Program-made: the position numbers and the translations under genes
Source of the DNA: Strix aluco
Taxonomy: Eukaryota > Chordata > Aves > Strigiformes > Strigidae
DNA length: 64,000 bases
Reading direction: 5' to 3'
NCBI RefSeq assembly: GCF_031877795.1
Contig: NC_133933.1
Coordinates: 25,882,029-25,946,028, forward strand
The notes under the pieces: generated by a model
Seen by the model: only the letters and a program-made list of their open reading frames with translations
Told to the model about the DNA's origin: nothing
The model's database searches: none
Shown here: positions 34,301 to 47,179 of the stretch, one piece after another
How the letters are laid out: every line of letters starts with the position of its first letter
How positions within the stretch are numbered: the first letter of the stretch is position 1

Positions 34301-35689
34301 CCTCAGCTGGATCTGTGCTCCAGGATGCAGCAAAGGACATCAGTCCCTCAAATTAATGATTCCCTTTCCTGGGCGCTTAAAGTTCATGCACAGTCTTAAG
34401 ATAAGCTTGAGAGCTCATGCTGAATTCTTCTATCTGGGAGAAGTTTATGAGTTTTGTAAGATGGTCAAAAATGGGCACAGTTCAGTTTATTTGCACTGAA
34501 GTTCCTTATAGACACAGTTCTCTATCCACACAGACATTCTAGCGAGCAGGTACACAGCAGCAGACCACATCAGGACCTCCTGGATGTGGACTTCAGCTGG
34601 AACAGGTCTCACAGCAGAAGTCCTGTGTTTCTAGTGCTTCATTTTTATATATAAATAACATCGTAATAAAACCAGAGATGGTTGTGTGTGGAAAGTTTAT
34701 CAGGCTAAACAGCTCTCACAAAAAAAACAGAGCTCTGAAGAAGCAGCAGCACAAATCCCTGCAGTATTGTTCAACAAAAACATCTTGAAGAAAGGAGAAA
34801 GACAAAGGCCATTTGTAGCACACTGAGATCTTGACTCAAATCCTACACACCTTATTCAGGTGAAATGATTCTTCACTCTTGGAGAGGCTGGATGTATGGT
34901 TTCTTAGGGCTTACAAACCCTTAACTTTAACAGTTCAAAGAAGATAACTAAAAATGCCCATGATTAAGGCTGCATGTATTCAAATGAAGAGCTGAAATGT
35001 GGAACATAACAGAAACCACAAGAACAACACAAGTGAGGAATGAGTCACTCTAAAAGCAACTTCTAGTGGAAATCAAGGGTGAAAACATACTATATTGTGC
35101 TGTGAGCTTTGACAAGCATAAACGAAAACTGAAGTGAAACCATGCAGGTTTGTTGTGCTCTCTGGACATGTGAGGCTAATTCAGCCTTTCATTGTGTCCA
35201 CAGATTACATATGCCCTAGGCTGGTTGTTTTCTTTTGTTTTGTTTTTCCCAGAAGGTGCAAGGAGAGTTGAAGAACAATTCAACTCACTTTTAGTCTGTC
35301 TATTCTTTGTACAGAGTTTTTTATCCAAAGTTATCTATTGCAGCATAGGCAGGAATTAGCATTTGTTTTTAATGACTTAAAATGCCAGATCTATAATGTA
35401 AGTGGTTGAACCCACAGGCTACAATGTTTTAAACACCTTTCCAGGCCCTGCCTGCTGTGCTATACCTATGCCTACTTTTTACTTATATTCCCCAAAAAAC
35501 AATTCTATTTGGGAGAGTGCATCAGCACAGGCTAACATGTTTTCATATGCAGGGAAGAGGGAGGTCATAACATGCCTATGCTGCCAGCACTCCTGGGAGA
35601 GGACATCACTACCATAGGTGCTGCACTTACACATCTAGAAAGAATTTACAGACTAAAGTAGCAATGCAAAAAAACAGAACAGGGGGGCG
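31303..35689. other. Intergenic, no gene recognised
   Basis: The stretch is AT-leaning with many short ORFs and none resembling a protein. At about 31405-31500 and 33765-33850 there are faint matches to ancient dispersed repeats (an AAGGTCAC SINE-like block and a GGCCTGATCCT block). These are too weak to name. Confidence 0.55.
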
Positions 35690-35890
35690 GAAAGGACTGT
35701 GATAAAGCATCCAGTTGAATCCCTGCCCTAAGGCAGGATCAGCTACTATGTTATTTCTGGGCAAGGTTTGTCCAATTTGTCCATAAAAATCTCCAATAGC
35801 AAAGCCTCTCCCAATGCCCGCACAATTCCATCCAGCTTCTCCCCCTCTGCCATTCAGAAAAGTTTTCCTAATGCCTAACCTGGACAAGCT
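35690..35890 (-). mobile_element. Old CR1 LINE fragment
   Basis: Read on the plus strand, the blocks AATCCCTGCCCTAAGGCAGGATCAGCT, GGGCAAGGTTTGTCCAA, AAAATCTCCAATAGC and AGAAAAGTTTTCCTAATG follow the antisense CR1 3' region in order. Divergence is high and the frame is destroyed. Confidence 0.65.
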
Positions 35891-35905
35891 CTGCTGCTCA
35901 GCTAC

Positions 35906-37900
35906 CCACAAACTGAGGGCTCCCGTACATGTGGGTCTCCTTAAATCCTGTTTATGAAGGCAGACTGCTTGGACTGCAGTAAAGTTAGGAAGATAAGATG
36001 CCTTGCAGAGAAGCCATTCCTATTCCAGCAGGCAACATTAAATCCTGAATGAGCCTTTTGCCCTTCTCCTTGGAGGAACGAAATGCAGTTTTGCCTCCAC
36101 AGCAGCTGTGGATCAACACTGACTATCTGTGATGGTAACACACTGTTATCACCAGCCTTTGCTTCAGAAAGGGAGACAACTACAACCTATATCTCAAGGG
36201 AAGAGGAGTTAACGGTGTCTCTATCCCACAAAGCCAAGCACAAGACAAAAATACCCCCTGTACCTCCTCACAGCACGACCAAGCACCAAGCAGAGATAGT
36301 CCTCAGCAGGATTCATGTGCTACCTCCATGCTGGATTCAACCTAGCAAAGCCCTAGGTGCTGGGGCTGAGCCACAGCACCCCAGTGCATAGAGGAGGGAT
36401 TTCCCTAGTGCTCTTCCACAATGTAGTGGAAATGCACCTGTTTTTTTGAAACACATGAAGAGTGTTTCCTTCCATTTGTTTTGATCCATCAAAAGAATGT
36501 TAAAAGAATGATGCTAAAAATACTGAACTTCTGGCCAAAAGGAAGGCATACAAGAAGAAAAACCCTTTTCAAGAAGCTGTTTTCTGGAAAACTGGAGTCC
36601 CCTCTCCCCTCCTTGCCAGTACTGCACACTCCACAAACACCATTGTAACAGCACCCTCACTCAGGGTGCGCTGCCCAGCTGTAACATGCCTACATGTTCA
36701 CAGATAGCTTCTTGGTTCTTGCAACTATTCACATGTCAACTCAGCAAATTGTAGGTTATTACAGATAAATCCTGCCCTGACTTCAGAAAAGACTCCCTGA
36801 AAGAACTGCTTTGTTGAATGAAGCATCATTTCTGCAATGTCACTTGTGCCTGTCCTGAAAGCAGCTCCCAGAGATTTCCTTTCTAGGTGACTGCTTTCCC
36901 ACTTGTTTAGTCTCTGTTGAAGAATTTGTGAGGTCATCTTAAAGCAGAGATGCAGCTTGCAAGATTTTGCCTAACATCGTTATTCCTTCTCAGAGACTGA
37001 GAGCGTGCACAGCATTTTCTAGAAGCTGATCTGTGTGAAACCTTCATGCAGTTACTGTCACTCTTGTGTTCTTGCCTGGCTTGGGCTTGTCCCGTGCAAT
37101 TGATGGAAGGCTCCTTACAGCATCTTTCCTTCTCAGTATATCATCTTCAAGAGGTAGATATTTGGCATGCATTTACGGAAAAGGTAAGCGATACATTAAT
37201 CAAAAGGTTCTGTGACAGTTCAAGGCACAATCAACAGGTAGGAAAGTGTACTGCACCAGAAAACCCCACACGTCCCAGCACAGTGAACCTAAGAGGTCCC
37301 TTGGAAAAGACAATGAAAGATTTACTGAAGCTGCAAAACCAAGATAAGCAACATAGGTTGCATAGATGTGCACACGTTGGAGCTGCCACTCAGCTCCATA
37401 GTTCAGGGGGGGCTGCGGGGTCAGCTCCCTGCCTCTGTGCACAGTATCCCTGCAGATGCTGCTGGGATGGCTGGCGGAAACCCCGGCTCACCCCAGCATC
37501 ACAGACACCCTCAAAGGTGCAAATACCTGCCACACAACTGGGTGCCCCCCACCAGGCACTGGGGGCTGGTGTTTTCAGGCTGGGGCTGCATTTGTGAACC
37601 TGCCAGGCATGCTGGGGTGAAACATGGAAACCCGGGAGCAATGGCGAGGGCCCTATCTTTTCAACAGATCTTGCCCTTATCCAGCAGAAACATTATCCCC
37701 CGGGCTTTGGCAAATAGAAATCCCAAACTATTTATCACTCTAATGAATTATTATAGTTCTTCTCCCTTTCCTTTTCCTGACCTCACTACACACTAAGGAG
37801 AGCAGAGAGTCCCAATGCCATCCCACCGCTTGCTTCCCGTCTGGCTGCACTGCACCCTGAAAGGCTGCATGAGCAACCGGATTAAGAGTCACTATAGGAC
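35906..37900. other. Intergenic, no gene recognised
   Basis: ORFs of up to 183 codons (37046-37597) overlap others in different frames and carry no recognisable domain. No repeats were identified. Confidence 0.55.
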
Positions 37901-37904
37901 TAGG

Positions 37905-38035
37905 AAAGATGTTCAACCTGCAGAAAAGGTGACAGAGTACTCAAATACACTAAGGGCTGTACCATCTCTATGACAGAGAGGGATTTAAAGTGTAGGGAGC
38001 ACCGAAGCTGGACATTTAGAAAAAGTCTCTTCTAA
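37905..38035 (+). mobile_element. Probable ancient CR1 LINE fragment
   Basis: The order GATGTTCAACCTGCAGAAAAGG, CTCAAATACACTAAGGGCTG, AAGCTGGACATTTAGAAAAAG resembles the sense-strand 3' ORF2 region of old CR1/L3 elements. The frame is not open. Confidence is limited by divergence. Confidence 0.45.
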
Positions 38036-39779
38036 GGTCCCTTACACCAGGTCATTTTCCAGTCACTAAAGATGGAAAAAGAAACTAAGCCAAGAAAAAT
38101 AAAGACAAAAGACCCACAAAACCAAACAAGTTTTAAAGATTCAAAAGCTAATTATCACAACTTCATCCAGGGCTGGCACACTATGTACCACCTTGCTTTA
38201 TTTTACTGATACCAGGAGACTTTTAGTCCAGAGGATGTACCAAAAGTGACGCCCCCCTTTTTTCAGTGGAAACCTGCCAGGGAAGAAAACAAAAAAATCC
38301 ATGCATACATCTATAATAGGTTGTGGTGAGCATGAAACAAGAATAGCAAGCCAGAAAACCTTCACATTTTGCAGGAATGGAGCTTCCATTCCCTTACACA
38401 AGTTAAATATGTCATTCAAAAGGATTTTCTCATGGGAAAAAGTAAGCAATCAGGAATGGAAATAAAGCGGTCAGAGCTGATTATCTTGCCAACTTGAGAT
38501 GCCTTCAGGCATTTGTTTGGGGCAGGGGAACCTGGCAAAACAAAGTAATTGAGTATAAATGCAAACCACGTCATTTTGAAAGAAAGGTTGATTTTACACA
38601 TTCAATGATAAATATGCATGCATATATACACATAGATGCACACACACTCTATAAACAGTTGACTACTGTAAGGGTTTAAGAGGGAAGGAAAAACAATGTC
38701 TGTATTGCATTATTCCCTAAAGAAAGTGAGAAAGGACAGGAGGAATGGAATTGCTTTTACAAAACCACATTTGTGTTGTATGATTTTGTGGAGAATTTCA
38801 AGATTTTGTAGTTTTTGGGAGAATATGCACATTCCACAATGCGTTTAGGTAAACTCTAAACAAAACCAAAAGCTTTATCTGAAGTCTATTATAAATAATG
38901 CACAATCAGGTTGTTTTTTTTTTTTTTGAAAGAATAAAGGAGCTTGGTGTAAGTGTGGTTGTATTCAGACTCACATGCGGGCCTGCTTCCCCCTCTTTTA
39001 AATTTACATATCCTGATGTCTTCAAATCCAAAGCTCCAAATTCACTGACAGCTCCATCTAGATGGATAGATAAAATACACTGACCTCTCCTACTTGAATT
39101 AACAGAGGATATATTAAATAGCATCTGTGGGAGGCCCCTTCAGAATGAGCATGCCAGAGACACATACTTTATCCAAACCTACTCCATTTATAAAGGGCAA
39201 ACAATCCCAGGGGGATCAGGGAGGGCAGGAACTATCTGTGATGCTAATAGCTTTAGTCTATTTTCTTCAAATGGAGCTGGCATCAAGTGTATTTATGTAC
39301 ATAGAAAGTTCAGTGGGGTAGGAACAGCTATTTTTGGGTTGCAGAAAGGTCAGAGGAATGCAAGACAAGCATTGGTGTTCCAAGGCTCTTGTAAGGATGC
39401 TAAACTCGATAGGGCTTTTTAGGAAAATGCATTTTTAGTAAAGAGATGCTGGTAGATGGCTCCATAATGATTACACGTATTAAGTAAGGGACTTCACTTG
39501 ATCAGCAATACGGCTTTTCTACTGCTTGGAGCAGTGTTGTTGGGAATCTTTTTCCTAACAAAAACGTCACACAAACCCCAGGGTTTTTTGGTTTTAGGGT
39601 TTGGGGTCTTGGGTTTTTTTTTTGGGGGGGGGGGTTGTTTTTTAAGTTAAATGAAATCATATTTTAACATACCTGTGCAAATAAAGATGTGATAATTTTC
39701 TGTTGACATCTTGAAAAGCAAATAAAGCTTTAATGGCAGTGAATTACGTAGTCGAGCTAAGTGATTATGGCTTTGTGTG
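38036..39779. other. Intergenic, with a G/T-rich patch
   Basis: No gene is recognised. A T-run lies at about 38914-38927. A strongly G/T-asymmetric patch at about 39582-39645, with GGGTTTGGGGT-like words and a run of ten G, could form a G-quadruplex on the plus strand. Confidence 0.55.
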
Positions 39780-40393
39780 TGTACTGGGTCTGGCTGAGCC
39801 AGAATTGGTTTTCCTCTATAGCAGCCCTCATGGTGCTGTGTTTTATGTCGGCAGCTGGAAGGATGTTGATAGCACACTGGTGTTGTGGCTACTGCTGAGT
39901 AGTGCTTACACAGCACCAAGGCTCCTTCCAACATTTCCCCCCACAGTGGGACGGGGTGGGCAAGATCTTGGGAGGGGACACAACCAGGACAGCTGACCTG
40001 AACTGACCAAAGGGATATTCCAGACCATACAACGTCTGCTCGAGTTTAAACCTGGGAAAAAGGAGGAAGGGGGTGGGGTCACCCTTGGTCCTCCGAGGCA
40101 ACCACTATGCATATTGGAGCCCTGCTTCCTGAGAAGGCCCGACATCGCCTGTTCATGGGAAGTAGAGAATAAATCTGTTTTCTTTTTTTGCTTCCGTGCA
40201 TGGACCTTTGCTTCGCTTTGCTTACATTAAAACTGCTGTTGTTTTACCCACAAGGGTGGTTTGGTTTTTTTTTTTTCCTATTTTCTTTCCCCTCTTTGCC
40301 CTGTTGAGAAAAGAGGGGGAAGGGGGGGGTGGGGGGGAAGCGATAGAGCGACTTGGTGGGTACCTGGCATTTAGCCAAGGTCAAACCACCACA
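39780..40393 (+). mobile_element. Solo LTR of an avian endogenous retrovirus (ERVL-like), with 5-bp target duplication
   Basis: The element starts TGTACTGGGTCTGGCTGAGCC and ends CAAACCACCACA, that is, TG...CA. It is flanked by GTGTG on both sides (39775-39779 and 40394-40398), a 5-bp target-site duplication. Internal blocks are typical of a common avian LTR: CTGCTGAGTAGTGCTTACACAG, GGGAGGGGACACAACCAGGACAGCTGACC, CTGACCAAAGGGATATTCC. A polyadenylation signal AATAAA is at 40168-40173. No gag/pol/env sequence adjoins it, so recombination between two LTRs probably removed the provirus. ERVL assignment rests on remembered LTR features and the 5-bp duplication. Confidence 0.85.
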
Positions 40394-40398
40394 GTGTG

Positions 40399-43300
40399 GA
40401 AATGAGATACCACAGGAAGAGGGGTGTATGACGCTGCCCCTTTTCAGTCTGGAGTATAGTTGGAGCTCAGCCTCCTCCTGTACTCAAAGTGTCCAAGGAA
40501 GCCCCAGCTGGGACATGCTTTGCACACACTCTGCCTGCAGCTCCCACGGCATTTGGGCTTCGAGGCTCTCAGCCAGGGCCACGGATACTGAGGCTCGAGG
40601 GTATTGCTGGCAGCACCAGAGTTGCAAGCAGGCTTTGGAAGCACAGTGCTTCAGACACACTGCTGCCTCTAACCTCTCTGGGTGCAGGAGCTAACCTCTT
40701 CTGCTCCCCATGCAAAGGAGAATACTTAGCCATGCCATCCATGTTTGTGGTTTCTCTACAGTTGGTAAGTGCAACAGAATAAGAAGGGGAAAAGCACACT
40801 AATCTATTTACTCTAGTAGCTTTCCCTTGTCTGCTGCGCTGCCTGCCTTCCCTCGGGTCCAGCTGCATGTTCAAACTAAAGAAATCAGATGAACTTTGCT
40901 ACTGTTGGCCATCTTAAAATAAGTACATACGTTGCAAGGATGCACAACACTGACTCCAACACTGCCGCCACAAGGCCAAGCTGAGTCCAGAAGATAAACT
41001 GAGCCAGGTTCTCAGCAGCACCACAGAAGTCCTGGCATGCTGCTCAAATTGTATCTGCTCTCAGCATCCCCCCAGGGGTTAAGTCTCAGTGGCTTCCTGG
41101 AGCATGGCTGCTCCCAGAATAGGTCCTGCCAAAGGGCACAGTCAATCACCCACCCTACTTAGCAGATCAAGAGTCTTGCAATGAGGGAGATCCCAGCCGA
41201 CTGCTTACACAGGTGTTTTGGTCACACAACATGGTAGTTTGCTCAGTTAGAGAGCAGTTACACATAGGGCTGCATACAAGTGAGGTTCAGCATAGACCTT
41301 CTGCTCCATCAGACACAGTGCCCAAGGGTCTTCTCTTTTTTGAATCGGTTGTTGAAGAACTCAAGTTGTGTGCCTTTGCACTGCACTCAGCCTTTCCCTA
41401 TAACCGCTTCCAGGGCTGAGCAGACACTTTTCATGGAAGTCGGAAAAGATCAGGCATTTTTCCAGACTTTCTACAACTAAGTTTTGATTGATGGATCTAT
41501 TTGGCTTCCCGGTGCCCTTCCAGGATTAATTACATACTAATCCTCACATCCCCAATTAGGATCTTTGTGACTCACATTTCTGAACATGTGAATATGAGCT
41601 GGAAGAGAGTTAGTTCTGCTAAAGGCCACGTAGCTTGGGATGCAGTAAACCATTATGAGACAGCTTTAGGTCTGTTAAACTGAAATGGAGGAACAAAGGA
41701 GAGCTGAGGGAAACAAAACTTCATGTCACCTGTTTCTTGAGCTAATTGGAAAGAGGTCTGCTCTACCTTACATAAACCCAAGGAATGGAGACTTAATATT
41801 GACCACCAAACCCCACAACCATAAACACAGTGGAAGATTTATATTTTGGGGAGCTCAGTCTTTACCTTTGAAAGGATCTAGGACATTGTCAGACTCTTGA
41901 TCTCTCCCATGATCTTCTTTTAGTCCAACTATCACCATGGCTTTTGATCTTTTACTGAAAATCTAACAGAGAGTGCCCTGTGGCCCATGGTATGTGAAGA
42001 CAGATGAAGCAGGTATTCTCCAAGTCTGAATTTAATGTCTATCGCTTTGTTTTCTGCAGTTAGAGAAGACTGCACTCTGTGACCCAGCTGGTTTCTTTCA
42101 GTCCTACACTTCCACGAGTGAAATCTTCATAAAATGAGGTTAAAAGATTTAGCCATCATCTTTTACTTATGCCAAAGTGATATAGGTAGGTCTGTCGAAA
42201 ATAACTGTCCATGAGTTGGTGCATATAATCGTGTCTGCTACAATTGAAGAATCATCATCCTTCGTAATCTCTGGAAGACAAACCTCAATTAACAGTGAAT
42301 GCAGCTGGTTTTTGGAGTTCAACAGCAAAGAGGGAATGAGGGTTAGTGCATCAGTGAAGCATGATAATTGTTTCACTGTGCTTATTAGCTAGCCCCTAAA
42401 GAAAGTGAGAACAGTCAGCTGGCAAACAAGCACTGATAAGCTGTCAAAGCAATTCTGTGCACTAGAGGAGATAGTTCTTCTCTACAATACCAATCCTGGA
42501 GGAAAGCACAATTTCAGTCAGCTAGGTGCCTAGTGCATAATGGTCCAGGAGCAAAGGGGAGATGCTTTAGCTTTACATAGGGTCAGAAAAGTGAGAGGTT
42601 CCCACCCAAACTCTTTACAACAATGTACCACAGCCTTCTTTGTGTCTACGGTCTGCACAGGCAGAAGACAGTCTCTGCCTGCTGTTTAGCTCAGGCTACA
42701 ATTACTTGTGTTCTGAAGTCAACATGATGAGCTGTAGCTCACCAGGGAGCGTGGCATTCCTCAGGCCAGGCTACAAGCAGCAGTGACAAATATTGGAAGT
42801 TGACACTACCTCACAACTAAGGCTCATTCTCAGTCCGTCTCCACAAAAATGCACTGAGAACATGCAACCACCAAGTTCCCGTCTTGGTTCACAGCCCCAT
42901 CTCTTGCAGCTCCAGCCCTGACACCCTCTACACACACGAGCCTTGCTCACCTCCTTTCCCCTTCCAACCATTCCCATTCCCTGGTCTGCCTGACCAAGCA
43001 AACTGCCACTTGCCACGCTGACACCATCCTTCCCTTCGCTGCAGAAGGGCACCTCCTCAGCTCTCTTTGCTTCATAGCTTCATGCCAGTCTCAGCCCTGG
43101 CAGATGATACTCACCTTCACCACAAGTTCACTCCAAGCTTCACTGCTAGGCTTGCCTGCCCACATCCTAGTTCTAACACTCCCAAACACACATTTACCAG
43201 CTGAGGAGCCAAGAGGTATTAACCCCTGCTTCACCAGCACTGACCAATACTGAGTGCTCCCACACAACACGATACAGTCCCATAGCAGCATCCAGCATTC

Positions 43301-46300
43301 CCCTCTCTGCTGTCTGTATCTTCTTCATACACCACCCAGGAAGCAGCTCTGCCAGCAGGCAGGCATGGCACTGTTTCAAGGTACTTGAAAAGGAACACCA
43401 ATAGATAAAAGTGAAGAAAATCAGAAGTACATCGATAGGTAAAAACCCTCATCCCACACCAGGAAAGTCGATACAAGGGAAGAGTCTGGCTCCAGAATCC
43501 AAGAATTGTCATGTTGAGTAAGCAGATTTATTTCAGAAGATGCCCAGTGTCTGAAACCTTTACTGACTTCACCAATTTCTCCAGGCAAAATGCAATTACT
43601 AGTAACGATGTAACTAGTAACATTCTAAGTAGAGATTGTTAAATTAACACAATGGCTACGCAGAATATGTAAAAATAGGAACCTTTAAGAGGTATGAATG
43701 CTGCTTATCTTTGAGCTGAAGAAAAGACTGATAGACATGTGGTTTTGATGCCCGCATTATTTTTTAAGAACCTTCTGTTCAAAAGAAACAGACACTGCAG
43801 GTGTAGCCCACCACCCCGCAACTGCCCAGCACAGGGAATTTCTTACAGATCTCAAATGAGAATAAAGCAATTTAAGGTTCTAGAAGAGACCAGAAATGAA
43901 CACCCTGGGGCAGGCCTTTTTCAACCCTTTGCCATTTGTAGTGGCAAGGGCCAGGAATCTCTTTTCTGCTTACAGAGAAGTGGAGCAATGCCTTTGGAAG
44001 GCTTTTTTTCTCCTTAAGATGCAGAAGCACAGACCTTTCTCCTTTTTTTTGGGGTGGGGGAGGTGTGTGTGCAGACTTGGCTGAAGATGTACCCACCTCA
44101 GATCTTAAGCAACCAGGAAATTTCTGCCTGAAAGGACTGTCCTCTCGCAGTCTTCTGCAAGAATTACGTTGATGCAGTAAGTGCTGTAAAAAAAATAGTT
44201 TTTGCTGTATCCTTAGAGACCTGAAATAGGAAACATGACCTTGCGTTGACTTGTGTGTACTAAACTTTTGTACTTTCAAACCCATTTTTCCCTATTTTCA
44301 TATGTCTGTGGAAAAAAAGAAGATAGTCTATAAACATCTTTTTCATCATCTAGATCATAAGGGTTGTAAAAGTCAGTCTGAAGACCACTTACATCTGATG
44401 GTTCTGCTCTCTTACGCATATAGCTTCCTCTGGTTAACTGCATATTTTCCTGAACTTAGAGGTAAGATTAAAAAAAAAAAAAAAAAAAATCACTGTTAAT
44501 TATATATGAAGTCCTGGAAATAGTAGCAGATGTTAAATGCCGAAACAGAAAACAAAGAAAGAAGATTCACGAATTTTACACCTTACGAGAGTTTGGATTC
44601 AATAGAAGTTTATATTTTTGTTTTCTTTCTCTAGAGCTAAAAAAGCAAATAACATTTTTAAGAATACAATTTTAAAAATCAGTGTTTTATGATTGACATG
44701 TTTTCAATCAATTTCTTAAACGGCTTTAGCAAAATCAAATACAATTCCTACAGTTACAGCAGTTCAACACTTATATGAAGATATTTATATTGTAATGTTC
44801 CTAAATTACACTCTCCACTTCCCGGAACGGCCCTCTTTCATCACATAATTGATTTAAGTGTCATCTGTGACATGTGTCGTACTCAAACACATACCTGTTT
44901 TAGGATTCTAGCCAAATTCTTCTAAGGGGCTTTTAGAGGGATAAATCAGGGTTTTAGATCTATGGCATTTTCTTAACAGGAATACAGATGCAGTTTCTCA
45001 CTGGAAAGACAGCCCCATTTCCAAATTAGCCCAATTGACAATAGCCTAACAAGAGGAAACATGATGTATACCACACAATTTGTGTTATGTAAATCCCAAC
45101 GTGGTGCTAAAACAACAGTGAAAAAATATGTTTGGCTAGCGGCAAAAATTCAGCTCTCTTTCCTTCCGCTTCTTTGACTTAATGAAGAGACACACACTTA
45201 ACTAATTGCTTTGGCAGGCCAGCAGGCTGTCTGCTTAATAATACCATTAGGAATTCCACAAGGTTTCAGCTTGTAATATTAAGGATCTTCAACATATGCT
45301 TTTAAAAAGTGAACCCTCAGCATTATTTTCCTTTTCAAAAGATGCTTTTTCTCTCGTTTTCTCACACTAGACATAACAATACTCAAATATGCAACATGCA
45401 GTCCAAACTGGGCACTTGTCTGTCACAGGAAAACTTAATACTTAGAGCACCCTTCTAATGAAAGGATATTCAGAACAATTCCAAGTTCACAAATAATAGA
45501 AAACTACCTTCCCCACATGCCTGCTTCAGGCTTGCCACATACATCTCTCTGAATGTGCTCAAAGGCACAACAGCTCTTCATTTTACAGGTCTGAGTTGTG
45601 AACATGCAGCAAAAATCCAGTTTCATATTCACAACAGAAAACAAAGAATTTAAACACCAAATTGGGTCATATTTGTGCTTCTCCACACTTAATTAGATTC
45701 CTTTTTTTGTCTAGTTCAACGCTCTTCCAAGATCTAGTAATCCATAACAAAGCAACATGCAGATAAGCATTTGAAAGATGGCTGGCTTTTGTCTTGGACT
45801 CCACTTTTAACTAAAAATAATAACATAACATTTAAAGAAAAAAATACTACTGCCATAATCCAATTAGTTTCCTCCCCTATCTGTTTTATGAAGTACAAAA
45901 TATAGCAGAAAATATATATCCGCTTCCTACAGATGGCTGATGTTTTGGTTAGAATAGGGGCAGGAGAGGGGGGCAACCAAAGATCTAAACGCATAACCAA
46001 TAAGGACATCAACATGCTCAGTCTAAAACCACAGCTTCCCAAACATCTGCTCAGCAGCCTAACTTTCTATAGCAAGAGATTCACCGAGCCAGAGAGGAAC
46101 TACGTGTGAACACAGAGCCCTACAATATTGACCTGGACATCAGCTTGAAGGGAGCAGGCTCAGAATCAGATCACTCCCAACAGCTTTTCTTCCCCTCCAG
46201 TGTGCACAGAGCCTCTGATCCAGTGAACACCAGAAGCTCTGCTGATACGTTAGCAAATGCATCACTACTCCGCAGCCTCGGTGTTATGGTATGCTTCACA

Positions 46301-46620
46301 GGAGAAAAAACTGATGGTTCAAACTATCGAGCAGAGGTCATAAACTAAACAAACCCAGAGCCTTACACATCGTTAGCCAGCATTCCCACCCCTAAACTAG
46401 GGTAGCATTTACTCTAGTAAATACTCTAGTAGTCACTCAGCTCACAATCCTTCTCCTTCTGATATTTCTCCAATCTCAAAAAACAATAGCAATCTTCAGG
46501 AAAAGATTGCAGGGTAAGAAACACTGCAAAAAGGTACCTCCAGACATAGATAGGGTAGGATGATTAGGACCCAAGAAAGGTGGAATCTAGGACAGAACCT
46601 TGCCATCTGCACTCCATGTT
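40399..46620. other. Intergenic, no gene recognised
   Basis: No ORF resembles a known protein. Simple runs occur at about 44469-44489 (A). An AATAAA on the minus strand lies near 43528-43533, but it is about 3.5 kb past the MTARC stop codon and is not assigned to that gene. Confidence 0.55.
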
Positions 46621-47049
46621 CACTTGTAAAGGCAGCCCCGTGACCAACATACCTACTTTACTCTTGGCATAACTGTTTTTTGTGGTTCTTCATAGGCACT
46701 GAATGTATCTAATACATGATGCAAAGCTCTTGTACATGATTTTGGATTCCAATATCGAGCTTGACATAAAATTTTAGGAGGTGTGATACTCTCAGTCGTG
46801 CTGTGAAGTCTAGCTTGGATTAGAGTTTCTTCTATCACAGCCTCCAGAAAAACTAAAGACCTGGTTGCTCCAGGCATGCTAGTAGATTACATGATCTGAA
46901 ACAACTGGCACTTCGTAGTCTCAAAGACCCCCTGCACCTTACAAAGGAACATAGCACAAAAAACATTGCAAAGAATAAGAAAAAGTTATGCTGGTGATCG
47001 TGTTCACAGGAAAACAATTTGCGTATCAAAGTGAAAAGGCATCTTCTGA
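46621..47049 (-). other. Probable MTARC 3' UTR
   Basis: This sequence follows the MTARC stop codon in the transcribed direction. No AATAAA or ATTAAA was found on the minus strand within it, so the cleavage site is unknown and the boundary given is nominal. A 74-codon frame at 46877-46653 has no recognisable homology and is not called. Confidence 0.35.
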
Positions 47050-47179
47050 TCACAACTGAACCATCTTGTATACAGGGTCTCCAACTTGAATTGTTCCAGT
47101 TTTGTCAACAGCAAAGTATCTTCCAAAGAGAGGGCTGGATTTGTATATGTGTCGCTCAGATGGATCACATAAGCGGTAA
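47050..47179 (-). CDS. MTARC1: MTARC coding exon 7
   Basis: This exon encodes [20 protein letters not shown], then [15 protein letters not shown] and a TGA stop at 47052-47050. The acceptor is CTCTGCAG|TTACCG, with a CT-rich tract before it. Confidence 0.94.

Noticed and set aside
37046-37597. 183-codon plus-strand ORF
   Set aside because: It begins with a signal-peptide-like stretch, but no domain follows and other frames are equally open.
43528-43533. AATAAA on the minus strand as the MTARC polyadenylation signal
   Set aside because: It is 3.5 kb beyond the stop codon with no evidence that the transcript continues that far.
46653-46877. 74-codon minus-strand ORF downstream of MTARC
   Set aside because: It lies in the probable 3' UTR; no homology was recognised and there is no splice connection to MTARC.
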